Source: Stramenopiles sp. TOSAG23-3 (Eukaryota > Sar). Taken from it: a stretch of 31,466 nucleotides of DNA. Below the pieces are notes generated by a model. The model made no database searches. It was not told the DNA's origin and was given only the letters and a program-made list of their open reading frames with translations. Location: contig LT642222.1 in assembly GCA_900128585.1 (NCBI GenBank), forward strand, positions 1-31,466, in the 5' to 3' direction. Shown in pieces: positions 8,312 to 16,473 of this stretch; positions within the stretch are counted from its first letter, which is position 1, and every line of letters starts with the position of its first letter. The position numbers and the translations under genes are program-made.

Positions 8312-10625
8312 TCACAAATCATCGCACTCTTCGCATTTGTACACCGATGCAAGGACGTAGAACCAGTGCGCCGGCCGGTCAGAAAAAAAGAACTCGCCCG
8401 AATGTACCGCTTTGCACTTCTCAAACACTGTCTTTGCCGCATTCGCAAGGAACGGGGGGATCTCTATGCTGCGGACACGCTCCGACTTGGACAGCGCGGT
8501 GACCTCGTCCAGGGTGTTTGCGGCCCCGCCACCGCCAAGCATGCCGGCGTATAGGAGAAGGTGAAGGTCGAGCATCAAGCGAGATTGGACGCGCTCCAAA
8601 TGATCGTCCGCCGAAGGAACATAAAACTCCCACGACTCGTGGCACGCGATCTTTTCGAACGTAATCAAGAGCGCCCTCGCAATGATCTGCTCCCTCGATT
8701 GGGGAAGCGCGCTGTCAATGAGTTTCGTGACACACGCCAACCATTCCAACGAGGATAGCAAAAGCGCCGACGGCGTTGCCTCCTGGAACCGGTTGCGTTT
8801 GAACCATTCCGCCCTCTCGCCGCTCTCGTCCGAAGCGAACGTGGCGTCCGGCATCGAGCCGTACGTGATCAGGTCAAAGACGAGGTGGTAACTACACAGC
8901 TCGTGGCTGATGTCCTTGCCCATTCGATTCGCCATGTGCGCTCGAAACATTTCCTCTTGGCGGTAGACGGCCGTGGAAATGCTGAGGGGTTTGCTACGGC
9001 CGTCGTTTCCGTCCCCCTCCTCCCGGCGCGACTCTGCCAGGACGGCCTGGTGCCGCTTTAACGAGCTCTCCAGCTCGCTCACAGAGGCAGCGACAAAGTG
9101 TGCGCTCATGATGACCCCGAAATGTTTCGAAACTTCGTTACTTTGTCCTTCTATTGTCGATTCTTGCTCCTGCACGACCGCAATGTACGCCACGGCAACG
9201 TCTGCCCACGCCTGGGCCATTTTCTCCACTATTCCATCACCACACGCCGCCCGCACCACGCCCTCGTTTTCCTGAAATTTGCACAGGAGCAGAAACATTT
9301 GCTTCGACAGTTCGTAGAACACGGCGGCGCTTGCGATCGATTCGGTCCGAGTGGCAGTTGGGCGTTCGACCGTTGCGCCGCCGGCGCTTCCCACCCGGCT
9401 GTGAGAATCACTCTGTACCATCCGGTCCGCCGTGTTGGGGGCGCTCGCCTCGGACGTTTCCGGGTCCATCGTGTGCTTCTTCAATACTTGCTTTTCGATT
9501 TCTATTCGTTTCAACGCGTGCAAAAGCTCTGCCAACTCGCCCGTATTGCCCCCCGGCGCGTCCACGTGCCCCAGAGACGCTCGTTTCTTGAGCAACCTTT
9601 GGTGCTGTTCCTGGTAGTATGACAGGCTGGTCGCTGCGGCGGCTCGGTCCTTGGAGAAGCCCTCCCCAGACGCAACGGCAGTGCCCACGGTCGGGAGCAT
9701 ATCTCCCAGCGACCGAAACTCCGTTTCGACCACGTCCCAGGACTCTTGCCGCACCATGTCTGCAACGAATGCAGCGATCGACTTTACTTTTCCAAAGTAC
9801 AAATTCGCCAACTCGTCAAAAATAGGCGACACCAACGCAGCGACGATGCCGATCGAATCGCGCGGTTTCCCGTCGCGGTTTGTTCTACCCCCCCCCCTCC
9901 CCGTCGCTATCCTCGTACCCTAAATTTCGGCACAGTTTGTGTGCAGCGTCCTGGGCGACGTTCGCTATGTTGACCCCCCTCATAAAATGGTCCGTCCCGA
10001 CAATGTGCTTAAAGTGTTTCCACCGCCGCTGCAAGTTTTTGTCCAGCAAGACACGGCCAAGGTCCTTGCTATACCGTAGCCCCCCCGTCTTTCCGATGGC
10101 CATGTTGCAGGTCCGAATTTGGTCGACGACAATGGAGGAGAAGACCGCCGCAAAGCTAGTCCGGACCCAATTCGACAACTCTTGGTCCAGTTGCCCCCCG
10201 AAATCCCCATCGTGCTTCAGCTGCACGTACGCGTCACCGATTTGCTCCACTATATAGTTCATGCTATCACGCGCAAACTGCATGCGGTCGCCCGTGCACT
10301 CTATGTACAGGTTGTATTTTTTAATTTTTGACAGCTGCAAGCGTAGAAACAACAAAAGGTCGTCGTTGGATTTTCCAACCTCTGTCTCCTTTGCAGACTC
10401 ATCGTGTACCAAGTCCTCCATGGTAACCCCTTGGCAGATGCCAAAGTCTAGCGCAGAATCCTGTACACTGTTTTGTGCCCTGGTCAACTGCGCCAGGACG
10501 CCTGTAACACTGCCCTGAAGCCCACCGTTCAACAATTTCACCGCTTCATTAATATCATTCACGGTTTCCTTCGAGTCCTGAGTCAACCCGCTCAACGCCC
10601 TCGACGCCCTCGACACTACGTTCAT
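8312..10625 (-). CDS. Large helical protein (possible exocyst Sec5-like tethering subunit), split by a frameshift in a C10 run
   Basis: Two long minus-strand frames abut. The first runs from ATG 10625 to a TAG at 9885-9887. The second is open from the same spot down to TGA 8312. They meet at ten C on the plus strand (9888-9897; ten G in the sense). A one-base change in that run would join them into one protein of roughly 770 residues. No GT-AG intron that restores frame is evident. The protein is almost all helical. Near its end, a run with EATPSALLLSSLEWL, ALPQSREQIIARALLITFE and RVQSRLMLDLHLLL resembles the C-terminal helical bundle of exocyst Sec5, but this is weak. ATG 10625 was chosen because upstream in-frame sequence (to 10718) passes through a (GT)n tract encoding VCVCLCVCV. 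A possible acceptor TTTGCAG lies just upstream of the ATG. Confidence 0.55.
9888..9897 (-). other. Homopolymer (C10) at a frameshift site
   Basis: Ten consecutive C on the plus strand coincide exactly with the end of one long minus-strand frame and the beginning of the next. This is a typical site of sequencing or replication slippage. Confidence 0.8.
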
Positions 10626-11420
10626 CCCTTCTTCTGCAAACACACACACGCAGAGACACACACACACACTACGCAAGACCTGTACCAACACGGAACGTTT
10701 CGTATACAGTTCTTTCAAACATACTCCTTTTTAATGAAAAAGAAAAAGAGAAATCATTTTAAACTATTTTCAAACTTCAACCATTTTTTGAAATTCCATT
10801 TCCTCAACAACAAACGAAGAGCAATAATTATTATTGAAAATATAATAAAATAAAAAAACCAAAAGAAGAAGAAAGAAGAACGGAAGAAGAAGAAGACTGA
10901 CTGACTACGGTAGGTACGGCCGGTACGGTATTACGTACTGACTCTCCTCCTCCTCTCTTCTCTCTTCTTCTTCTCTCCTCCTCTCTATCATCCCCCCTGG
11001 CCCCCTCCCTGCTGGCGCCTGGCGCTTACTTATTTTAAAGTAAACGTACTTATATTTCGTAGTGGTAGTCCCTATTTTAATAATCCAATTTATTAAAAAA
11101 TAAATTGAATGATGAAGAAGGGATCTGATTGATTGCATTGGCAGGAATGCATTGCATTGCATGTCGTATAAATCTATCATTAAAAAGATATACCTTTTAT
11201 ATTTATTTAATGTATGTATGTGTATGTATATACGTATGTAAAGAATCCACAAGAGATCATTTTTAAATTGAAAGTAAGGTTCATTATTTTGTACGTGGTA
11301 GATTCAACTGAATTGAATTGCTTTTTAAACAAGGAACGTTCAACGATTTTTGCTTAACTGGTGTGGTGCAGGGCGGGCGCGTAATATACGACGACTCATC
11401 GTCATCAGCAGCAGAATACT
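10626..11420. promoter_or_regulatory. Divergent promoter spacer
   Basis: This 795-bp A+T-rich region lies between two divergent genes. It contains (AC)n tracts at 10640-10669, GAAGAA runs at 10861-10897, a GTAC-rich patch (GGTACGGCCGGTACGG, about 10912-10928), a CTCCTCTTCTCT tract (10942-10988) and TATGTATGTGTATGTATATACGTATG near 11212-11238. No gene is seen. Confidence 0.5.
10640..10669 (+). repeat. (AC)n dinucleotide tracts just upstream of a start codon
   Basis: Two AC tracts (10640-10649 and 10656-10669) are separated by GCAGAG. In the sense of the downstream minus-strand gene they read (GT)n and end 15 nt before the chosen ATG. Confidence 0.85.
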
Positions 11421-12974
11421 ATGTATGGGATCGCACAGGACCGGATGAATCGGGCGGGAAAGGCGCGGGAAAATTTTGTGTCGAGTCGTCACCCATCCTT
11501 GTGGGGTGGGCTATGGCTCACCTCAGTGGTAGACAAGAGCAAAGCGGTGGAAAACGACACCCCGCCGACCGTGGAAACGGTGTCGCCAATATTCCAAGGC
11601 TACGAGGTCGTTCGACGACTGGTGAAGACGGGACCGTCGTACCCTAAGACGGCGCGGGACAACTTGCTGAACAAGACCTCGAAAACGGCCTCGCCGAACC
11701 CCCGTGGGCTCTCGTCGGACGCAATAGTAAAGTTGCCGTTTGGGCGGGGAAGGCTCGTGGAAGGCCGGGTATGGGACAGCGTGTCGAAAGAGTACGTTCC
11801 GATGAAGGCCTGGGGCCCCGCCGGGCAAGAGGGGGAGAACCAAGTCTGCGACCAGTTTGTTGTGGCAATGGAATGGGGGCGGGACGGTAAGCCGGACCCG
11901 GCTGCGCCGAAGGTCGACCAGGCAGAACGGTACAAGTCAGGGCTTGCGTACGTGCATCCCCGAGACGTCATGTTCCACGTTCCGGGCCGCCTCTCGGTCG
12001 GCCGGGAAAAAAAAATCAGAAAGGCCGAGCAAATAATGAAGGAAGCGGATGCGTTGTGGGAACCAGCGTGGCAGGGCACGCCCCCCGCCGCGGACGAGGC
12101 ATTCCCCCAGGCGGGCGTCGCAAATGCCGCAAAGGTGTACTTGCAGCACATATACGAAGCCCAACAGCAGTACTCTATTGCCGTCGAACAGCTGCACGGT
12201 TTGGTGAAAGGGCGAAGGTACCCGACCCTTGGAGTTATCAAATGGGGGGAGCCGTACGCGACGATGCAGAAACGGCTGCTGGCGCGGTTGTACCTGCACC
12301 TGTCCATTTGCACCAACACGCTGGGGAAGGACAACATCGAGGGCGCGGTCAACAGTGCCATTTTTTACGCCGAGCAGTCCATCGGCGCATCGACCGGCGA
12401 CGACCCTGCCGTCGAAGACTACGCCAGGCTCCAGCTGGCGGTGGCAAAGGTAGAGCGGAACGACAAGGGGGACCTGAAAGCTGCAACGAGTGCGCTGCGC
12501 GAGCTGTGGAGCGCCAAAGGCAGCGTACTGTACAAAAAGTCGCGCAATGCCGTGCTGAAGAAGCTGCGGGCGATGATAAAGGGCCGAAAGGAGAGGGACA
12601 AGAAGAACAAGGACAAGATTGGGAAGAACTTTCGAAAGGCGACCAAGGCGGGGAAGCGCTTCGGGGACGACGACCGGGGAAGCGCGAAAGAGAAGGGCGT
12701 GGGGGGGGCGGGCGCCGTGGGCCCACCACCGTTAAACGGCGTTTCGTCGATCCTCGGGATTCCCCAAACGACGACTTTGCCCACGCCCGTCGGCCCCGTG
12801 CCGACGGCGACATCCACGATATCGTCGAAAAAGAAGAAGAAGAAAAAGAAGCGAAAGAAGCAGACTGGCGAAGCGTACTCCGTCAGCAACGTGCTAGGGT
12901 ACGGTGCGATCGCCATGGGGGTCGCGATGATATGCGTTGCCCTCGTCGGTGGTGGCCGCCGAGGCGGGAAGTGA
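11421..12974 (+). CDS. Tail-anchored TPR-like protein, possibly a divergent FKBP8-type immunophilin
   Basis: This gene encodes 517 residues from ATG 11421. The C terminus is the clearest feature. A polybasic run of K/R (470-480) is followed by one hydrophobic span (about 491-511) and a short GGGRRGGK tail, the layout of a tail-anchored ER or mitochondrial outer-membrane protein. Residues about 230-400 are helical and TPR-like (YLQHIYEAQQQYSIAVEQLHG, LYLHLSICTNTLGKDNIEGA, DLKAATSALRELW) and end in a KKLRAMIKGRKERDKK helix, much like the TPR ends of large FKBPs. Residues 61-120 (YEVVRRLVKTG...GRLVEGRVWDS) loosely recall the start of an FKBP domain, with an insertion. The FKBP reading is a low-confidence inference; the tail anchor is directly visible. 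The 410-470 linker is disordered, rich in Pro and Thr. Confidence 0.7.
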   Translation: MYGIAQDRMNRAGKARENFVSSRHPSLWGGLWLTSVVDKSKAVENDTPPTVETVSPIFQGYEVVRRLVKTGPSYPKTARDNLLNKTSKTASPNPRGLSSDAIVKLPFGRGRLVEGRVWDSVSKEYVPMKAWGPAGQEGENQVCDQFVVAMEWGRDGKPDPAAPKVDQAERYKSGLAYVHPRDVMFHVPGRLSVGREKKIRKAEQIMKEADALWEPAWQGTPPAADEAFPQAGVANAAKVYLQHIYEAQQQYSIAVEQLHGLVKGRRYPTLGVIKWGEPYATMQKRLLARLYLHLSICTNTLGKDNIEGAVNSAIFYAEQSIGASTGDDPAVEDYARLQLAVAKVERNDKGDLKAATSALRELWSAKGSVLYKKSRNAVLKKLRAMIKGRKERDKKNKDKIGKNFRKATKAGKRFGDDDRGSAKEKGVGGAGAVGPPPLNGVSSILGIPQTTTLPTPVGPVPTATSTISSKKKKKKKKRKKQTGEAYSVSNVLGYGAIAMGVAMICVALVGGGRRGGK

Positions 12975-13169
12975 GGAAACCCCAATAATTTGTGTACGTA
13001 CGTAACAATTTTACTAAGAAGGACGATACGAGTACACACTTGCAAAAGCCCGTATGCGATGTGGTAAGCTTATGATACGTAAATGAACATTTTTAAGAAC
13101 ACAAATTGGCCGTTATTTAGAATTATTAAAAAATAAAATGGTGTACTTTCCGTATGAACGCGCGCCCGA
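12975..13169. other. Short convergent spacer
   Basis: There are 195 bp between two convergent stops. It contains GTACGTACGTAAC (12993-13005) and an AATAAA at 13132-13137 on the plus strand, 158 nt after the upstream stop and 33 bp from the opposing stop. Overlapping 3' UTRs are likely. Confidence 0.5.
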
Positions 13170-13955
13170 TCAATGGCCGCAGGCTTTCAACAGCCTATCG
13201 ATCAAGGTCTTCTTGTTCCCCTGGATGGGTAACCCCAGCTCTTTCAGCTTGTCCTTGATCACGGCAGGCTTCATTTTCTTGATTTCCAATTTCGACAGTT
13301 TCAAGATTGCCGCCTTCTCATCGTCGACTTCGTCCGGCTGCTCGGCCTGCAACGATTTCGCGGCCTGCTTCGCGGCCTCGTTGGCGGCTTTCGTGGCCTC
13401 CACGTCCGCCAGCTTCTTCTTTGCCGCCTCCGCACGGCGCTTCTTGACTTCCTCCAGGCGCGCCAGGTCCTTCTTAGCCTGTTTGTGCGTCCCGTCCTCG
13501 ATCTTCTTCCAGTACCGCCTTTCCGCCGCCTGCTTCTCGAACTCTTCGCGCTCCCGCCGGGTCAACTTTTTCTTCTGAAAATTTCCCTTTGCCAGTTCCT
13601 TGGTCGAGATCGGCTTCTCGCTCGACTTCTTCTTCGCGTTCGGGTTGGCGGTCTCGATCGGGGCCCACGACTGTTTCTTCTTCGCCTGCTGCCCCGCTGC
13701 CTCTTCCTGCCCTCCTTCCTGATCCATCTTCATCCTGGCCATGTCCGCGACGGCGCCCAGGAACCCCCCCTCGCCGTCGTCCGCGTTCAGCAAATCCTCG
13801 TCGTCGCACCCTGCCTCCAACCGGCGGTTCCGTCGCGCCTCGCTCTGCGCGGCAAACTCGTCGTCTCGCATCGCCAACTCATCGGCATTCTGAATAAACC
13901 GTGGTGCCGCGTGGTTCTTCGTCTTTCCTCGTTTTTTTCCTTTGTTCTTTGGCAT
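13170..13955 (-). CDS. PDAP1/HASPP28-like phosphoprotein fused to a SAP domain
   Basis: This gene encodes 261 residues from ATG 13955 (MPKNKGKKRGK). Upstream in-frame sequence to 14012 is not conserved-looking and lies in the A+T-rich leader. Residues about 120-182 match the core of the 28-kDa heat- and acid-stable phosphoprotein PDAP1: a KELAKGNFQKKKLTRREREE stretch followed by ERRYWKKIEDGTHKQAKKDL and an RLEEVKKRRAEAAKKK helix. Residues about 220-258 form a SAP-like helix-turn-helix (LSKLEIKKMKPAVIKDKLKE, then LGLPIQGNKKTLIDRLL), a DNA/RNA-binding module. Residues 50-75 are acidic and the remainder is Lys/Ala-rich. Human PDAP1 is about 181 residues and lacks SAP, so the fusion is notable. 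The first residues resemble eIF1A, but no OB fold follows. A role in nucleic-acid binding or translation is an inference. Confidence 0.75.
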   Translation of the reverse strand: MPKNKGKKRGKTKNHAAPRFIQNADELAMRDDEFAAQSEARRNRRLEAGCDDEDLLNADDGEGGFLGAVADMARMKMDQEGGQEEAAGQQAKKKQSWAPIETANPNAKKKSSEKPISTKELAKGNFQKKKLTRREREEFEKQAAERRYWKKIEDGTHKQAKKDLARLEEVKKRRAEAAKKKLADVEATKAANEAAKQAAKSLQAEQPDEVDDEKAAILKLSKLEIKKMKPAVIKDKLKELGLPIQGNKKTLIDRLLKACGH

Positions 13956-14265
13956 GGTGCGTGGGTGTGTATCGGTTGTGTGTATATTGTCAATGTGTAT
14001 TATTGAAAACAAACAAATTCTTAAAGTTGTCTATATATATGTATATCACATACATACAATAATACTTTTCTAATGGTGGTAATATAGATATTAAATTCTG
14101 TTCTTTTTCGTTTTTTTTTTAAATCATCTATTGTATTTTGTGTTACGATTTCTTTCTTACATTCTTTCTTTCTTTCCATTTTTTTTTATTCTTCCTATTT
14201 TTTTGGTATTATTAATAACTCGTACGGCAGCGGCGGTAATAATAATATAAAAAAATGTGATTGAT

Positions 14266-14391
14266 AAAAAAGAAGAAGAAGAAGAAGAAGAAGAAGAAGA
14301 AGAAGAAGAAGAAAGAGAAGAAGAAGAAGAAGAAAGAGAAGAAGAAGAAGAAGAAGAAGAAGAAGAAGAAGAAGAAGAAGAAAGAAGAAGA
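14266..14391 (+). repeat. (GAA)n homopurine tract
   Basis: There are 126 consecutive purines on the plus strand, mostly GAA with a few GAAA and GAGAA variants. Apparent poly-Leu, poly-Ser and poly-Phe frames over it are artefacts of the repeat. Confidence 0.95.
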
Positions 14392-14486
14392 CAAACACAA
14401 TAATTCATTTTATTTTGAAGTCCTGTAGCTACGAGGATGTGTAGGTATATCATTATTTTTATAGAGAGGGAGGGACGGAAGAATAT

Positions 14487-14525
14487 TCTTTCTTCTTCTT
14501 CTCTTCTTCTTCTTTCTTTCTTTTT

Positions 14526-14588
<63 letters not shown>

Positions 14589-14590
14589 AC

Positions 14591-14631
<41 letters not shown>

Positions 14632-14636
14632 TTCCC
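14487..14636 (+). repeat. (CTT)n/(CTTT)n polypyrimidine tract
   Basis: About 150 nt of pyrimidine on the plus strand. It is CTT-type at first, then regular CTTT units from about 14515, broken by AC at 14589-14590. It lies about 95 bp from the GAA tract of opposite strand polarity. Confidence 0.95.
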
Positions 14637-14947
14637 AACCAATGGAGATATCATTTCTCCTCCAGTTATCCTATCCCATAAGAACAACAAAGAGAGTGTG
14701 ATAATACTTACCTTAATTATCGTAGCATCACTCTCTCTACGGTTACCTGTACCGTCCTTTCAAGACAAAGATAAAATATAAAGTAAATGCTCGATAAATA
14801 AGATTGAGATGGGATGGAAGAATTCATATACTCTATCAATATTTAAATACAATATTTTCCTATATATATTACATTATTAATTAATTCGAAGTATTTTATT
14901 ATATAGAAAACACGCACAAATTAATATTGAATTAATTCAATAAGATA

Positions 14948-15002
14948 CATTATATTATAATATTAATAGTAATAATTATATTATTACTATTATAATATAA
15001 TG
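14948..15002. repeat. A+T-only long hairpin (inverted repeat)
   Basis: The arm 14948-14959 pairs perfectly with 14991-15002 (12 bp). The arm 14966-14976 pairs perfectly with 14980-14990 (11 bp) around a 3-nt loop. One 6-nt bulge (14960-14965) separates the two stems on the left side. Apart from the terminal C/G pair and an internal G/C pair, all bases are A or T. Confidence 0.75.
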
Positions 15003-15456
15003 TTTTATACAGTATTGAATATTGAATTTAAATTGTAAACTACTATACTAATTTTAATTGTTGGATAATAATATCTTTTTTTTCTTTCTTTCTTGCTTCT
15101 TCTTCATCATCATCATATCATCATATATTAATAATAATGTCAATAGTACATATAACAACATAAGAAGAGCTAATAATAAAATAATAATAAAAAATACCTT
15201 TCTTCCTCCTCTTCTTCCTCCTTCCGATATTGATTGATTTGATTCAAGTTAAGTCAAGTGCGGGGGCTGGCGACGTACACGATTTGAAAATGTATTAAGC
15301 GCAACTGAATTAAGGAAGTGTGCTCCGGTCAAGTTGTTACTTTCTAGCTACCGGCGAATCGACCGTATTCTAACAATCGAGGGAGTGCATATTTCGTTGT
15401 GTGCAGCCCGTAGATTCTCTTCACAGGCTTTCAACATTGCTTCTAAAAAAAAGGCT

Positions 15457-16239
15457 ATGGACCCGCGCCCACTGATTGCGGCGTCCGGCCCGGTCGGCGG
15501 CCAAGACCCATTTTACGCGTTCAAAGGGGAATTAGACGATAGGCTGAACCAAGCGTCCGGGAAGTTTCAAAAATGGAAGCAGTTGCTGGAGACGACGAAC
15601 ACGGCGACGAGCCGGGAGTTCAAGTCGATCAACCGGTCGCTTTGCCGGGACGTCGACGGGATAATCCGAGAGCTGAACGAGCTCGAACGTATAGCGATAA
15701 AGACCGTTGAAAAGCAACGGAACAAGTTTGCATACATTGACGACGCAGAGTTAGGAAACCGAAAAAAGTACGTGTCGGCGACGCGGTACAAAGTTAGGCA
15801 AATGAAGGAGACCATGTCGGGGCCCCAGACCAGTGGGAAGATCGAGCAGGACAAGCGGCTCATCTTGCTCGGGCGGGACAAGAAGCCCAGGGGAGAGGCC
15901 CAGGTCAACCCGTACCAAAGCGGGAACAAGGACTTTCTCCAACGGCAGTCGGAGGACACCAAGCGGGTCTTCCAAGAGCAGGACCAGGTGTTAGACGTGC
16001 TTGAGGGGGGGGTGGGAAATTTGAACAACATGGCGATTGACATCGGGAAGGAATTGGACGAGCAAAATCGGCTGCTGAACGAGTTCGGCGAAGACGTCGA
16101 CGAGTTCAACACGCGCTTTGGCGCGCTAGGGATAGGAATGCAGAAGCTATTGAAAACCAACAACAACTGCTACTTGGCAATGATATGTTTCTTGTCCATT
16201 ACCTTTGGAATCATGCTCTTTGTCTACGTTCAAGGGTGA
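15457..16239 (+). CDS. Syntaxin-6/10/61-type Qc-SNARE
   Basis: This gene encodes 260 residues from ATG 15457, the first ATG in frame. The protein should act in TGN/endosome membrane fusion as the Qc helix of a four-helix SNARE bundle. Residues about 17-120 match the syntaxin-6 N-terminal three-helix domain, beginning with the family-typical DPFYAFKGEL. Residues about 175-233 form the t-SNARE heptad region (QDQVLDVLEGGVGNLNNMA onward), with the ionic zero-layer Gln at about 203 in KELDEQNRLL. Residues about 238-259 form the C-terminal membrane anchor, preceded by a Cys that could be palmitoylated. The length matches the family (about 255). Candidate polyadenylation signals follow at 16293 and 16300. 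It converges on the acylase-like gene. Confidence 0.9.
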   Translation: MDPRPLIAASGPVGGQDPFYAFKGELDDRLNQASGKFQKWKQLLETTNTATSREFKSINRSLCRDVDGIIRELNELERIAIKTVEKQRNKFAYIDDAELGNRKKYVSATRYKVRQMKETMSGPQTSGKIEQDKRLILLGRDKKPRGEAQVNPYQSGNKDFLQRQSEDTKRVFQEQDQVLDVLEGGVGNLNNMAIDIGKELDEQNRLLNEFGEDVDEFNTRFGALGIGMQKLLKTNNNCYLAMICFLSITFGIMLFVYVQG

Positions 16240-16473
16240 TTCGATTAGAGTGAGGTGTAGTATAATCGGTTTTGTTTTTTTTTAATCGGTTTAATAAATA
16301 ATAAAAACGAATGGAGTCTTAAAGCATAACATAACATACTAAGAAATACGTTAGATAATTTGTTTTTATAAAAACGAATGGTTACAACAAGTAAAAAGTG
16401 TAATTTATGTAATGCCCCAGTGTCACGGTGGTTTAGTTTTCGATAAGGCCAGTGTATGCTTGGGCTACTTTGC
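16240..16473. other. Convergent spacer with AATAAA signals and a 14-bp direct repeat
   Basis: There are 234 bp between convergent stops. Plus-strand AATAAA occurs at 16293-16298 and 16300-16305. The 14-mer ATAAAAACGAATGG occurs twice, at 16301-16314 and 16368-16381. Confidence 0.6.

Larger units (their letters stand above)
13956..15456. promoter_or_regulatory. Longest divergent promoter spacer, microsatellite-rich
   Basis: This 1501-bp region between divergent PDAP1-SAP and syntaxin genes has no credible gene. It contains a homopurine GAA tract (14266-14391), a CTT/CTTT tract (14487-14636), extreme A+T sequence (14770-15080) with a strong hairpin (14948-15002), a CATCATCAT run (15105-15127) and ATAATAATAATA. 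The last 180 bases become more G+C-rich and should include the syntaxin leader. TTCTCTTCACAG at 15416-15427 resembles a splice acceptor and could mark a 5'-UTR intron. Confidence 0.5.

Noticed and set aside
9780-9900. A GT-AG intron joining the two halves of the split helical gene
   Set aside because: The only GT next to the junction (GTAGAA) is a poor donor. The best nearby acceptor (ATTTTTGACGAG) does not restore the reading frame, so slippage or error in the C10 run fits better.
13170-13955. eIF1A identity suggested by the MPKNKGK start
   Set aside because: No OB-fold sequence follows; the body matches PDAP1 and then SAP.
14157-14781. Poly-Leu, poly-Ser, poly-Phe and Lys/Glu/Arg frames over microsatellites
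   Set aside because: They are pure consequences of GAA and CTTT repeats; the same occurs at 6319-6549 and 24318-24690.
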